A stretch of 64,000 nt of DNA, from contig NZ_DATBTY010000003.1 in NCBI RefSeq assembly GCF_036516575.1, forward strand, positions 124,001-188,000, in the 5' to 3' direction. Both the position numbers and the translations under genes were made by a program. Below the pieces are notes generated by a model. It saw nothing but the letters and a program-made list of their open reading frames with translations. It was not told where the DNA came from and searched no databases. Source of the DNA: Cerasibacillus sp036516575 (GTDB taxonomy: Bacteria > Bacillota > Bacilli > Bacillales > Amphibacillaceae). Positions 17,203 through 26,228 of the stretch are shown piece by piece (the stretch's first letter is position 1; each line of letters begins with the position of its first letter).

Positions 17203-17531
17203 GTTTCACCCCACCTTTTCATTATTCATTCTAAATCATTATGGCTTGATCTATGTATGAACATTCATTTTTTTAGATCCACCTATTTTGTTTCCGCATA
17301 TGCCTTACATCATTCAATGAACTAAAAAGCATATGCTTTCATATATATAAACATCCAAAATGTTTCACGTGAAACATTTTTAGGATGGAGTATCATGATT
17401 GACCACATATTACCATAATATCATATTTCAGCATGTTATCCATAGGCTACAAATCTGTTTTATATGTCTTTTTTTACATGACTGACAGAAAAAAATAAAA
17501 TCATAATGACATTATAGTACATATGTTCCTA
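17203..17531. other. noc-rsmG intergenic region (promoter, parS)
   Basis: About 330 bases with no gene. It holds a perfect parS (17361-17376) and the -10 of the noc promoter (17511-17516). Short AT-rich stretches and one DnaA-box-like TTATCCATA are also present. No open frame with a ribosome site was seen. Confidence 0.7.
17361..17376. promoter_or_regulatory. parS site 2 (perfect)
   Basis: Exact 16-bp palindrome TGTTTCACGTGAAACA in the noc leader, 158 bases upstream of the noc start. It is flanked by CATCC and GGATG, forming a longer imperfect inverted repeat. It would load Spo0J, and ParB spreading from it could influence noc expression. Confidence 0.96.
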
Positions 17532-17539
17532 TTATTCAA
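17511..17539 (-). promoter_or_regulatory. noc promoter
   Basis: Minus strand TTGAAT, 17-base spacer, TATAAT. The -35 overlaps the stop codon of rsmG. The resulting leader is about 300 bases and includes parS site 2. Confidence 0.65.
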
Positions 17540-18248
17540 TCGGTGAACGGTTTGGTGTACCCGGTTTTCGAGGGTATTTCTTAGGTGTGGACTTCATTTT
17601 ATCAATACAAATGATGGTTCTTTCACTACCCTCTTTAGGTAAGGTAAGCAGATATGTTTTTTTAACTTTCCCTCCAAGAACGCGAATCGCTTTTTGAGCC
17701 TTTAGCAACTCTTCTTTTCCCTGTGCACCTTTCATCGCAATAAAAAGGCCTCCATTTTTTACTAAAGGTAAGCATAGTTCACTAAGAACAGACATTCGTG
17801 CCACTGCTCTTGCTAAAACAATGTCAAAGGTTTCACGAAACTGTTTATTCTTCCCAAAAGTCTCCGCGCGGTCATGGTAAAAGGAGACATTTTCTAGTTG
17901 CAGTTTCTCTGCTAAATGTTCTAAGAAACCGATGCGCTTTTTTAACGAATCAACAATCGTAATGTCTAAATGAGGGAAACATATTTTTAAGGGGATACTT
18001 GGAAAACCAGCTCCCGCCCCTACATCACATATATGCTTATCATTTTTAAATTCATGATAAAAGGCAACAGAAACCGAATCATAAAAATGCTTTAAATAAA
18101 CCTCTTCTTTATCAGTGATAGCCGTTAAGTTCATTTTTTCATTCCATTCGACTAATGTTTGATAGTAAATGGAAAACTGTTCTAATTGACGCTTCGTTAA
18201 AACAATTCCTTTTTCCTCAAGGGCTCTCTTGAACTGTTCACGATTCAT
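17532..18248 (-). CDS. rsmG: 16S rRNA (guanine-N7)-methyltransferase RsmG
   Basis: SAM-dependent enzyme that methylates G527 (E. coli numbering) of 16S rRNA; its loss gives low-level streptomycin resistance. 238 residues. It starts MNREQFKRALEEKG and has the SAM-binding ICDVGAGAGFPSIPLKI near 70-86 and FDIVLARAVA. The ATG at 18248 has AAGGA eight bases upstream and gives the B. subtilis-like length; three codons further up are open. It is downstream of mnmG, the conserved mnmE-mnmG-rsmG order, separated by a hairpin. Confidence 0.96.
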   Translation of the reverse strand: MNREQFKRALEEKGIVLTKRQLEQFSIYYQTLVEWNEKMNLTAITDKEEVYLKHFYDSVSVAFYHEFKNDKHICDVGAGAGFPSIPLKICFPHLDITIVDSLKKRIGFLEHLAEKLQLENVSFYHDRAETFGKNKQFRETFDIVLARAVARMSVLSELCLPLVKNGGLFIAMKGAQGKEELLKAQKAIRVLGGKVKKTYLLTLPKEGSERTIICIDKMKSTPKKYPRKPGTPNRSPIE

Positions 18249-18276
18249 GCATGTCATCCTTTTTTATGTATTTTGA

Positions 18277-18306
18277 TTAAAAACCGACATGAGAGTCGGT
18301 TTTTAA
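18277..18306 (-). terminator. Terminator between mnmG and rsmG
   Basis: Perfect 12-bp stem (TTAAAAACCGAC/GTCGGTTTTTAA) with a 6-base loop; the 3' arm contains the T-run. It lies immediately after the mnmG stop, so some transcription must read through or restart for rsmG. Confidence 0.75.
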
Positions 18307-18307
18307 T

Positions 18308-20191
18308 CTAGTTAGCTAATTTAGCAATTTTACCTTGTTCGATATAAACAAGCAGTATCGAAATATCAGATGGATTTACACCAGATATTCGCGATGCTTG
18401 ACCAACAGATAGAGGACGTACTTGTTTTAACTTTTCTTTTGCTTCTGTTGCAATCCCGCTAATCTTATCATAATCAATATTTTCTGGTATTAATTTTCCA
18501 TCCATTTTTTTCATTCGTTCAACTTGTTCATATGTCTTCTTAATATAACCTTCATACTTAATTTGTATCTCGACTTGTTCTTTTACTTCTTGTGGTAAAT
18601 CTTGTTTATCTATCACAGTTTCTAATAATTCATACGTCACTTCTGGCCGCTTTAATAAGTCATAAGCACGAACAGCATCTTTCAATAAAGATCCTTTCAC
18701 TGATTTTAACATGTCTTGTACTGATTCGGTCGGTTTTACAATAATTTTATAGAGACGATCTTTTTCTTCTTTTACAAGCTGTTTCTTGTCAGTGAATTTT
18801 TGATAACGTTCTTCAGAAATAAGTCCTAACTCAAATCCAAGCTCTGTCAAACGTAAGTCCGCATTATCATGACGTAACAACAAACGATATTCAGCTCGCG
18901 ATGTGAGTAGTCGGTAAGGTTCACGTGTTCCTTTCGTGACAAGATCATCGATAAGCACACCGATATAGGCCTGTGAACGATCAAGTATAACAGGTTCCTT
19001 ACCAAAAATCTTTTGAGCTGCATTAATACCAGCCATAATTCCTTGTGCGGCAGCTTCTTCATAACCAGATGTTCCATTAATTTGACCGGCAGTATAAAGA
19101 CCAGATATTTTTTTCGTTTCTAATGTTGGCCAAAGTTGTGTCGGTACTAAAGCATCATATTCGATTGCATATCCTGGACGCATAATTTCGGCTTTTTCTA
19201 ATCCTTTTACAGAACGAACGATATCATGTTGTAAGGATTCTGGTAATGAAGTTGATAATCCTTGAACATAATATTCTTCAGTATGACGTCCTTCTGGTTC
19301 TAAAAATACTTGGTGACGTGGTTTATCATGAAAACGAACAATTTTATCTTCAATAGACGGGCAATATCTTGGACCTGTTCCACGTTTGGCACCAGAGTAC
19401 ATGGCAGATAAAGTAAGATTATCATTAATGATTTCATGGGTGTGTTGATTCGTATGCGTTAACCAGCACGGCATTTGATCAGTTATATAGTCAGTTGTCT
19501 CATAAGAAAAGCCCTGTGGTTTCTCATCACCCGGTTGAATTTCTGTTTTTGAATAATCAATTGTGCGACCATTAACTCGTGGTGGTGTACCTGTTTTAAA
19601 ACGTGTTAATTGAAATCCAAGTTCTTCAAGATTCTCTGATAATTTGACAGATATACGTTGGTTATTTGGACCACTTTCATACTCTAAATCACCCATCAAC
19701 ACTTTTCCACGCATAAATGTCCCTGTCGTTATAATGACAGCTTTTGCGTAATAGGCGGCTTTAGTTTCGGTAATCACACCTTTACAAACACCATCTTCTA
19801 CAATTAATTCATTTACCATCGCTTGACGGAGGGTAATATTCTCTTCTTTTTCAATGATATGTTTCATTTTTTGAACATAGACAGGTTTATCTGCCTGTGC
19901 TCGGAGTGCCTGTACTGCAGGCCCTTTTCTTGTATTAAGCATGCGCATTTGAATATGAGCTTGGTCAATGACTTTACCCATTACACCACCGAGGGCATCA
20001 ACTTCACGAACAACAATCCCTTTGGCCGGACCCCCAAGTGATGGGTTACATGGCATAAAGGCAATCATATCTAGGTTTAATGTGAGCATAAGGGTTTTCG
20101 CACCCATGCGCGCTGCTGCTAATCCCGCTTCAACGCCGGCATGACCTGAACCAACAACAATTACATCGTAATGTCCTGCATTATATGTCAT
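18308..20191 (-). CDS. mnmG: tRNA uridine-5-carboxymethylaminomethyl modification enzyme MnmG (GidA)
   Basis: FAD-dependent subunit of the MnmE-MnmG complex that makes (c)mnm5U34 in tRNA. It has 627 residues, the usual size. The N-terminal dinucleotide fold is VVVGSGHAGVEAGLAAARMG (about 10-29). Next come CNPSLGGPAKGIVVREVDALGG with the catalytic Cys, the TGTFMRGK segment, and the C-terminal helical region RPLSVGQASRISGVNPSDI that contacts MnmE and tRNA. ATG with AAGGATG upstream. It lies downstream of mnmE. Confidence 0.97.
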   Translation of the reverse strand: MTYNAGHYDVIVVGSGHAGVEAGLAAARMGAKTLMLTLNLDMIAFMPCNPSLGGPAKGIVVREVDALGGVMGKVIDQAHIQMRMLNTRKGPAVQALRAQADKPVYVQKMKHIIEKEENITLRQAMVNELIVEDGVCKGVITETKAAYYAKAVIITTGTFMRGKVLMGDLEYESGPNNQRISVKLSENLEELGFQLTRFKTGTPPRVNGRTIDYSKTEIQPGDEKPQGFSYETTDYITDQMPCWLTHTNQHTHEIINDNLTLSAMYSGAKRGTGPRYCPSIEDKIVRFHDKPRHQVFLEPEGRHTEEYYVQGLSTSLPESLQHDIVRSVKGLEKAEIMRPGYAIEYDALVPTQLWPTLETKKISGLYTAGQINGTSGYEEAAAQGIMAGINAAQKIFGKEPVILDRSQAYIGVLIDDLVTKGTREPYRLLTSRAEYRLLLRHDNADLRLTELGFELGLISEERYQKFTDKKQLVKEEKDRLYKIIVKPTESVQDMLKSVKGSLLKDAVRAYDLLKRPEVTYELLETVIDKQDLPQEVKEQVEIQIKYEGYIKKTYEQVERMKKMDGKLIPENIDYDKISGIATEAKEKLKQVRPLSVGQASRISGVNPSDISILLVYIEQGKIAKLAN

Positions 20192-20358
20192 CTTGTTTCA
20201 TCCTTTCTTTAATTTTTTTATCCGAATCAATTTCGTAAATATCTCGCTTTTTTAAGCCATAGAACTACAAAATTTTATAGGTAGCTTCGAATCGTGGGAG
20301 CTGCTTCCTTCTTTAATATTTTGAAACACTTGCCCTGTAAGAATAAGAATTAACTCTC

Positions 20359-21735
20359 CTATTTACCTAAACAAAACTGAGCGAACAATTGATCAATCAA
20401 TGCCTCACTCGCTGTATCGCCAATGATTTCGCCTAAAAATTCCCACGTGCGGGTGATGTCGATTTGGACAATATCTAGCGGCATACCCATGTCTAAACTC
20501 GCTTTTGCATCTTCTAATGCGTCTTTTGCTTGTTTTAAAAGTTGGATATGACGGGCATTCGATACATAGGTCATATCAACTGATTCAATATCGCCTCTAA
20601 AGAATAGATCACGAATAGCCTCTTCCAATTCGTCTATTCCTTCTTCTTTAATTAAAGATGTTGTAATAAGCGGGTGATCTTTCGCTAACTCTTTAACCGC
20701 TTCTAAATCCAGGTGTTGTTGTAAATCTGTTTTATTAACAATGACAATATATTCTAAACCTTCAACTGCTTTAAATAGATTTCGGTCATCATCTGTTAAT
20801 GGTTCATGATAATTTAAAACGAGTAAAACTAAATCAGATTCCTTCAATACTTGATGTGATCTTTCCACACCAATTTTCTCTACAATATCCTCTGTTTCAC
20901 GAATTCCAGCTGTATCCACCAAACGTAAAGGAACACCACGAACATTGACATACTCTTCAATAATATCACGTGTTGTGCCGGGTACATCCGTGACAATTGC
21001 TTTATTCTCTTGAACAAGTGTATTCATTAATGAAGATTTACCGACATTCGGTCTTCCGATAATCGCAGTAGATAAGCCTTCTCTTAAAATCTTACCTTGT
21101 TTAGCAACTTGAAGTAACTGCTCAATTTGTTCACTTACTTTTTTCGTTTTTTCCTGCATTAACTCATGAGTCATCTCTTCAACATCATCATATTCTGGGT
21201 AATCAATATTAACCTCTACATGGGCAATTGTTTCAAGCAATTCTTGACGAAAAGACTGAATCAATTGTGACAATCGTCCATCCATTTGTTTTAAAGCAAC
21301 ACCCATTGCTTTATCGGTTTTAGCACGAATTAAATCCATCACCGCTTCAGCTTGAGATAAATCAATACGCCCATTTAAAAAGGCACGTTTCGTAAACTCA
21401 CCCGGATCTGCTAAGCGAGCCCCACTTTCAAGTGCAATTTCTAATACACGATTAACCGCCACGATACCACCATGTGTATTGATTTCGACAACATCTTCTC
21501 GTGTAAACGTTTTGGGAGCACGCATCACAGAAACCATCACTTCATCTACAACAGTTTCTGACTCTGGTTCAATAATTTTTCCATAATGAATCGTATGTGA
21601 ATCAACCTTTTGTAAATTTTTTCCGCTAAATATACGATTTGCAATTAACACTGCCTTTGGCCCGCTTAACCTTACAATCGATATCGCACCTTCACCGATC
21701 GGTGTCGATATTGCTGCAATTGTATCTGTCTCCAT
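20359..21735 (-). CDS. mnmE: tRNA modification GTPase MnmE (ThdF/TrmE)
   Basis: K+-activated GTPase partner of MnmG. 458 residues: an N-terminal tetrahydrofolate-binding domain (TIAAISTPIGEGAISIVRLSG), a helical domain, an inserted G domain with G1 GRPNVGKSS, G3 DTAGIRET and G4 NKTD, and the invariant C-terminal CLGK, whose Cys is needed for activity. Of two adjacent ATGs the second (21735) has the better seven-base spacing from AGGAGG. Upstream is a region with three DnaA boxes. Confidence 0.96.
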   Translation of the reverse strand: METDTIAAISTPIGEGAISIVRLSGPKAVLIANRIFSGKNLQKVDSHTIHYGKIIEPESETVVDEVMVSVMRAPKTFTREDVVEINTHGGIVAVNRVLEIALESGARLADPGEFTKRAFLNGRIDLSQAEAVMDLIRAKTDKAMGVALKQMDGRLSQLIQSFRQELLETIAHVEVNIDYPEYDDVEEMTHELMQEKTKKVSEQIEQLLQVAKQGKILREGLSTAIIGRPNVGKSSLMNTLVQENKAIVTDVPGTTRDIIEEYVNVRGVPLRLVDTAGIRETEDIVEKIGVERSHQVLKESDLVLLVLNYHEPLTDDDRNLFKAVEGLEYIVIVNKTDLQQHLDLEAVKELAKDHPLITTSLIKEEGIDELEEAIRDLFFRGDIESVDMTYVSNARHIQLLKQAKDALEDAKASLDMGMPLDIVQIDITRTWEFLGEIIGDTASEALIDQLFAQFCLGK

Positions 21736-21891
21736 CATTCCACCTCCTAAATCATTTTTTCATCTATTTAAATCCGTCATTTTATTTATCACCGCGGCGT
21801 TACTGAGACTCCCGCGAAACTTATAAATAAGTGCGACTAAAGTTCAGGTGGAGTTTTTACTTCACCTGAACCGAGTCTACTTTATCCACAA

Positions 21892-21994
21892 AAGTGTCCT
21901 AAGTAAATAGATTACCATAAAAAGAAGCAAAAATAAACTTATCCACAGTGGAAATTTCAAGTTAATTTACCAAAAATAAAAATGGTTATCCACA
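21892..21994 (+). promoter_or_regulatory. Cluster of three perfect DnaA boxes outside the core origin
   Basis: TTATCCACA occurs three times in the same orientation at 21892-21900, 21939-21947 and 21986-21994. The starts are 47 bases apart each time. The third lies in the left arm and loop of a hairpin (AATGGTTAT/ATAACCATT). Bacillus has a third DnaA-box region near this location besides those flanking dnaA. It could titrate DnaA or help origin remodelling, or DnaA could regulate mnmE. Confidence 0.85.
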
Positions 21995-22040
21995 TGTGAA
22001 TAACCATTTCGCGATAAAACTTCTTCGATTCATTTGTAAA

Positions 22041-22088
22041 TAAAAAAATAGTGGATGAACGATAAACTTTCACGTAGCATCCACTATT
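22041..22088 (-). terminator. Terminator of the rpmH-rnpA-yidC-jag run
   Basis: 11-bp stem (AATAGTGGATG/CATCCACTATT) with a 20-base loop, followed on the minus strand by TTTTTTTA. It lies just after the jag stop codon. Confidence 0.85.
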
Positions 22089-22105
22089 AATCAATTATAA
22101 TATCA

Positions 22106-22726
22106 TTAAACAGGTTCGATTATGATATGACGATGTGGTTCTCTTCCATCTGAAGATGTCTTCACACCTTCTTCTTCTTGTAACGCTGTGTGAATGATTT
22201 TTCTTTCGTAAGCAGGCATCGGCTCTAATGCGACTTTACGTTTAATTCGTTTAGCGCGTTCAGCCATACGATGTGCTAACGTTTCTAATGTCTTTCGACG
22301 TCGTTCCCGATAGCCTTCTGCATCAAGAATAACTTTAAAATATTTGGCGCCTCCACGATTGATCGTTAGATGGACTAAATATTGCAGAGCATTTAAAGTT
22401 TGACCACGTTTCCCAATTAATAACGCGATTTTTTCACTGCTTAAATTAAATGTAACTTGTTGATCATCACGATTAGTTTCAATTTTAATATCTGATACCC
22501 CCATGTGACGGCTGATTGTTTGAATATACTTCTCAGCTTCTAATACGGGGTCTTTTCGTAATGTAACTTTTACGATAGCTGGTTTGGCACCAAATAAACC
22601 AAGAATTCCTTTCTTACCTTCATCAATGACTTCAATTTCAACTTGGTCCTTCGATGTGTTTAACTGCTCTATTGCTGAATGGACCGCTTCTTCCACCGTT
22701 TCTCCAGTAGCAGTTACTTGTCTCAC
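22106..22726 (-). CDS. jag: RNA-binding protein Jag (KhpB)
   Basis: 206-residue RNA-binding protein encoded beside YidC. It has an N-terminal Jag domain (MRQVTATGETVEEAV, GKKGILGLFGAKPA), a middle KH domain with the GKRGQTLNALQYL loop (about 118-130), and a C-terminal R3H domain (ERRRKTLETLAHRMAERA, ending SDGREPHRHIII). The GTG start overlaps the yidC stop by one base (TAGTG), so translation is coupled. In other Gram-positives KhpB acts with KhpA in control of cell elongation. Confidence 0.95.
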   Translation of the reverse strand: MRQVTATGETVEEAVHSAIEQLNTSKDQVEIEVIDEGKKGILGLFGAKPAIVKVTLRKDPVLEAEKYIQTISRHMGVSDIKIETNRDDQQVTFNLSSEKIALLIGKRGQTLNALQYLVHLTINRGGAKYFKVILDAEGYRERRRKTLETLAHRMAERAKRIKRKVALEPMPAYERKIIHTALQEEEGVKTSSDGREPHRHIIIEPV

Positions 22727-23493
22727 TATTTGTCTCCCCCAGTACTAACATCTTTCATCATTGGCTTATTGATGAAAATTGTCTGTGCAACCATAAATAT
22801 ATTCCCGACTACCCAATATAATGCTAATGCAGATGGTAAAATAAAGGCAAAAATCCCAATCATAATTGGCATGACATATAGCATGATTTTAAATTGTGGA
22901 TTATTAGCTGTTGCAGGACTTCCTGCCATCATTAAACGCTGTTGAAGGTATGTTGCACCAGCAACAATAAACGGTAAAATATAGTCTGGTGTTCCTAATT
23001 GGAACCAAAGGAAACTTCCTTTCTTAATTTCAGCTGTCCTCATTATCGCATGATACATCGCAATGAAAATCGGCATTTGAATAAAAATCGGTAAACATCC
23101 AGCAAGTGGATTTGCCCCATGTTTTTGGAATAAGGCCATTGTTTCTTGCTGTAACTTTTGTTGTGTATTCGCATCTTTAGATTTATATTTTTCTTGTAAT
23201 GCTTTTAATTCTGGTTGAATCTCTTGCATCGCTCTGGAACTTTTAATCTGTTTCACGTTCAATGGTAATAAAACTACTCGAATAATGATCGTCACAATAA
23301 CAATCGCCAAACCATAATTCGTTCCAAATAATTCCGCAAAATAAGTAATTAGCGATGACATCGGGTAAACAAAGAATTTATTCCAAAATCCTGTACTATC
23401 TGCGGTAATTGGTTCATTTACTTGTGTACATCCTGAAAGCAGGAAGACCAATCCGATTAATGCCGCAAGCAAAAAAATCTTTTTATTACGCAA
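22726..23493 (-). CDS. yidC: Membrane protein insertase YidC (SpoIIIJ type)
   Basis: Sec-associated and independent insertase for membrane proteins; the Bacillus SpoIIIJ form is also needed for sigma-G activation in the forespore. 255 residues. The N-terminal lipoprotein signal MRNKKIFLLAALIGLVFLLS ends in the lipobox LSGC. Five transmembrane helices follow; the hydrophilic-groove Arg is in the RVVLLPLNVKQIKSSRAM region. The TTG start has AGGAGG seven bases upstream. It is followed by jag with a one-base overlap. Confidence 0.95.
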   Translation of the reverse strand: MRNKKIFLLAALIGLVFLLSGCTQVNEPITADSTGFWNKFFVYPMSSLITYFAELFGTNYGLAIVIVTIIIRVVLLPLNVKQIKSSRAMQEIQPELKALQEKYKSKDANTQQKLQQETMALFQKHGANPLAGCLPIFIQMPIFIAMYHAIMRTAEIKKGSFLWFQLGTPDYILPFIVAGATYLQQRLMMAGSPATANNPQFKIMLYVMPIMIGIFAFILPSALALYWVVGNIFMVAQTIFINKPMMKDVSTGGDK

Positions 23494-23588
23494 CCTATTT
23501 CCTCCTAACTACAAACCCGAGTATAAAAAATGATTTATCTGTTATTTTATCTGAATTCCATAAGATATTCTATTCATAACTACCTAAT

Positions 23589-23933
23589 CTACTTCTTTTT
23601 TAATAATTTCTTTTTGCGTAATAGATGTAATAGGCTTTTTTTAATCTCATGAAACTCCATATTTTTTGTCGGTTGTCTAGCTATCACAATCATATCATAC
23701 GTATCTTGTATGTCATTTTCTAACTCATGAAATGCTTGACGTAAATAACGTTTAATCTGATTTCTCTTTACCGCATTCCCTATTTTTGTTCCGACTGATA
23801 ACCCGACACGAAAATGGGTCTGATCTGGCTTTTCCAGATAATATAGAACGAGTTGCCGATTAGCAAATGACTTACCATGTTTAAAAATGTGTTGGAAATC
23901 CCGATTATCTTTTACGCGGTATTGTTTTTTCAT
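23589..23933 (-). CDS. rnpA: Ribonuclease P protein component
   Basis: Small basic protein that helps RNase P RNA bind pre-tRNA. 114 residues with the canonical RNR helix VGTKIGNAVKRNQIKRYLRQAF near 46-67 and the N-terminal YRVKDNRDFQHIFKHGKSF. It carries an ATG with AAGGTGATC upstream. It lies between rpmH and yidC, the universal order at bacterial origins, and follows a terminator-like hairpin after rpmH that probably sets relative expression. Confidence 0.96.
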   Translation of the reverse strand: MKKQYRVKDNRDFQHIFKHGKSFANRQLVLYYLEKPDQTHFRVGLSVGTKIGNAVKRNQIKRYLRQAFHELENDIQDTYDMIVIARQPTKNMEFHEIKKSLLHLLRKKKLLKKK

Positions 23934-23973
23934 TGGATCACCTTACTAGGTAATAAATATCAAACCTTTACTT

Positions 23974-24000
23974 TAAAAAAGACCACTGACTTTTCAGTGG
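23974..24000 (-). terminator. Attenuator/terminator after rpmH
   Basis: 7-bp stem CCACTGA/TCAGTGG with a 4-base loop, followed on the minus strand by TCTTTTTT. It lies directly after the L34 stop, reducing readthrough into rnpA. Confidence 0.8.
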
Positions 24001-24001
24001 C

Positions 24002-24136
24002 CTATGCAGACAATACTTTTCTTCCTTTACGACGACGACGAGCTAAAACTTTTCGGCCGTTTTTAGTACTCATACGTGCACGAAAACCATGAACTCGTTT
24101 TCTTTTCCGATTATGTGGTTGATAAGTTCTTTTCAT
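24002..24136 (-). CDS. rpmH: 50S ribosomal protein L34
   Basis: 44 residues, start MKRTYQPHNRKRKRVHGFR, ending GRKVLSA. It is a highly basic protein that packs into 23S rRNA. It was found by reading the minus strand, since it is too short for a routine length cut-off. The ATG has GGGGAGGT upstream. It borders the origin, head-to-head with dnaA across the 716-base oriC region. Confidence 0.97.
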   Translation of the reverse strand: MKRTYQPHNRKRKRVHGFRARMSTKNGRKVLARRRRKGRKVLSA

Positions 24137-24852
24137 TTATATTGCACCTCCCCTGAGGAATTCACACTCCGTAAACAGTCTTTGTCATTATACTTAAGAA
24201 TAGAGACTGCTGTCAAATTTATTCTCATCCAAATTATTCCCCTAAACATTTAAACTAAATCCGCCCTCTTTTCCATTCTTTAAATTTTATCCACATTAAC
24301 TTTTATATTGTGCACAACTTATGTTATTATTAATTTTCTAGTTTTTTTTATTCACAACATTTATCGACAAGTTAATCACATAATCGTGCATTGTGGACAT
24401 TAAATATCTACAACACGCTTATTTTGTGGATAAGTATGATAAACCCATTGCACGCTTGGTTTTATTTTGTTATAATTATTATGTTTTAATCTGTGGGTAA
24501 CTTTTTCCTCAGTTGACTTATTCACAGATTGTGGATAAGTTGTGTATATGTTTTTCACATACTGTTAAATCATTTATCAACATGATTGTGGATAATGCGA
24601 ATAACATCTTACAAACACCCTTTTATAACATACATTTCTATGGAAAATTTCACAGATAATGATAAGGCAATATTATATTTTTATATTCGCCTTTCCATCT
24701 ATTTATTCTCTATTTAAATAGATCGGGAGAGGTTTTTTCATCTAATCATATGTGAAAAACAGGAAATTATGATCATTTCTTACTGTGCTTAGACTCATTT
24801 CTAAAAAATAGATAGCCTTATGTATTAATTTATAAGGAAGGAGTGGAAACTG
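24137..24852. other. oriC: oriC, upstream half (rpmH-dnaA)
   Basis: The 716-base divergent region between rpmH and dnaA. Perfect DnaA boxes lie at 24287-24295 (plus), 24425-24433, 24530-24538 and 24587-24595 (minus, TGTGGATAA). One-mismatch boxes lie at 24348-24356, 24361-24369, 24492-24500, 24518-24526 and 24574-24582. The dnaA promoter lies inside the cluster, implying autoregulation by DnaA. Together with the downstream cluster after dnaA this is the bipartite origin known from Bacillus. No gene is present. Confidence 0.95.
24448..24476 (+). promoter_or_regulatory. dnaA promoter
   Basis: TTGCAC, 17-base spacer, TATAAT. DnaA boxes lie immediately upstream (24425) and downstream (24492, 24518, 24530), so DnaA binding should repress it. 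The predicted leader is about 370 bases. Confidence 0.8.
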
Positions 24853-26196
24853 TTGGAGAATATCGGGGATCTCTGGAAAGTCGTTTTAGAGAAAATAGAA
24901 GAAAAAGTAAGTAAACCAAGTTATGAAACATGGTTACAGCATACGGAAGCAGAAAAAATTGAAAATAACACATTAACTGTCATGGCACCAAATGAATTCG
25001 CCAAAGATTGGTTAGAAGAGCAATATACTGGTCTCATTGCGTCCATTGTAGAAGAAGTTACAGGTTCCCTATTAAAAATAAAATTTGCTATACCTGATAC
25101 ATTATCTGAAACAGAAAACATTAAAGCAGTATCAAAGATTAAACAAAATGATAAACAAACGAATCATAAAAAGACGATGTTAAATCCAAAATATGTCTTC
25201 GATACATTTGTTATTGGTTCTGGCAACCGGTTTGCTCATGCCGCTTCTCTTGCTGTAGCAGAAGCACCAGCCAAAGCTTATAACCCTCTATTTATTTATG
25301 GTGGTGTTGGGCTTGGTAAAACGCATTTGATGCATGCGATTGGTCATTATGTTCGCGAGCATAAACCAGATGCAAAAGTTGTCTACTTAACATCAGAAAA
25401 ATTTACGAATGAGTTCATCAATGCCATTATGGAAAACAAAACATCCGAATTTCGTAATAAATATCGGACAGTCGACGTCTTATTAATTGATGACATTCAA
25501 TTTATAGCTGGTAAAGAATCTACTCAAGAAGAGTTTTTCCATACGTTTAATGCATTGCATGAAGAAAATAAACAGCTCGTCATTTCTAGTGACCGGCCAC
25601 CAAAAGAAATTCCAACATTAGAAGATCGCTTGCGTTCGCGTTTCGAATGGGGATTAATCACAGATATTACGCCTCCAGATTTAGAAACACGCATAGCAAT
25701 ATTAAACAAAAAAGCAAAAGCGGAAGGACTTGACATTCCAAATGAAGTGATGATGTATATCGCCAACCAAATTGATACGAACATTCGTGAGTTAGAAGGC
25801 GCGTTAATTCGTGTTGTAGCATACTCATCATTAGTCAATCAAGATATTGACGCAGCTTTAGCAGCAGATGCTTTAAAAGATATTATTCCAAGTAAAAAAC
25901 CAAAAGTGATTACAACCCAGACAATTATGGAAGTTGTGGGAGAGAAATATAATGTAAAAATGGAAGAGTTTCTCGCCAAAAAACGAACAAAATCGATTGC
26001 ATTCCCACGTCAAATTGCCATGTATCTTTCAAGGGAATTAACCGACTTATCTTTACCAAAAATAGGCGACGAATTTGGTGGACGAGATCATACGACGGTC
26101 TTACATGCACATGATAAAATTTCTAAGCTTATTATTGATGACACATTATTAAATAAAGAAATTGATGACATAATAGAAACTTTAAAATCGACTTAG
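24853..26196 (+). CDS. dnaA: Chromosomal replication initiator DnaA
   Basis: AAA+ protein that binds DnaA boxes, opens the origin and loads helicase. 447 residues: domain I (1-85) for partner binding, a short linker, the AAA+ domain with Walker A GGVGLGKT (150-157) and Walker B VLLIDDIQFI, and domain IV with the box-reading helix-turn-helix ending in the signature GGRDHTTVLHAHDKI. The start is TTG within the site AAGGAAGGAGTGG-N6-TTG, giving MENIGDLW. DnaA boxes flank the gene on both sides. Confidence 0.98.
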   Translation: MENIGDLWKVVLEKIEEKVSKPSYETWLQHTEAEKIENNTLTVMAPNEFAKDWLEEQYTGLIASIVEEVTGSLLKIKFAIPDTLSETENIKAVSKIKQNDKQTNHKKTMLNPKYVFDTFVIGSGNRFAHAASLAVAEAPAKAYNPLFIYGGVGLGKTHLMHAIGHYVREHKPDAKVVYLTSEKFTNEFINAIMENKTSEFRNKYRTVDVLLIDDIQFIAGKESTQEEFFHTFNALHEENKQLVISSDRPPKEIPTLEDRLRSRFEWGLITDITPPDLETRIAILNKKAKAEGLDIPNEVMMYIANQIDTNIRELEGALIRVVAYSSLVNQDIDAALAADALKDIIPSKKPKVITTQTIMEVVGEKYNVKMEEFLAKKRTKSIAFPRQIAMYLSRELTDLSLPKIGDEFGGRDHTTVLHAHDKISKLIIDDTLLNKEIDDIIETLKST

Positions 26197-26228
26197 GCTT
26201 TGTGAATATCGTGCACAACTAAACATAC

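Larger units (their letters stand above)
21736..22105. other. mnmE-jag intergenic region, 370 bases
   Basis: Carries three perfect DnaA boxes (annotated separately) and the jag terminator. It also has a 9-bp inverted repeat GTTCAGGTG/CACCTGAAC (21842-21850 with 21863-21871) and a GC-rich patch (CACCGCGGCG) near 21790 that may be the relic of an intergenic repeat. No gene was seen. Confidence 0.7.

Noticed and set aside
24840..24860. Apparent missing ATG of dnaA
   Set aside because: A TTG with AAGGAAGGAG upstream gives the normal N-terminus, so no frameshift or truncation is needed.
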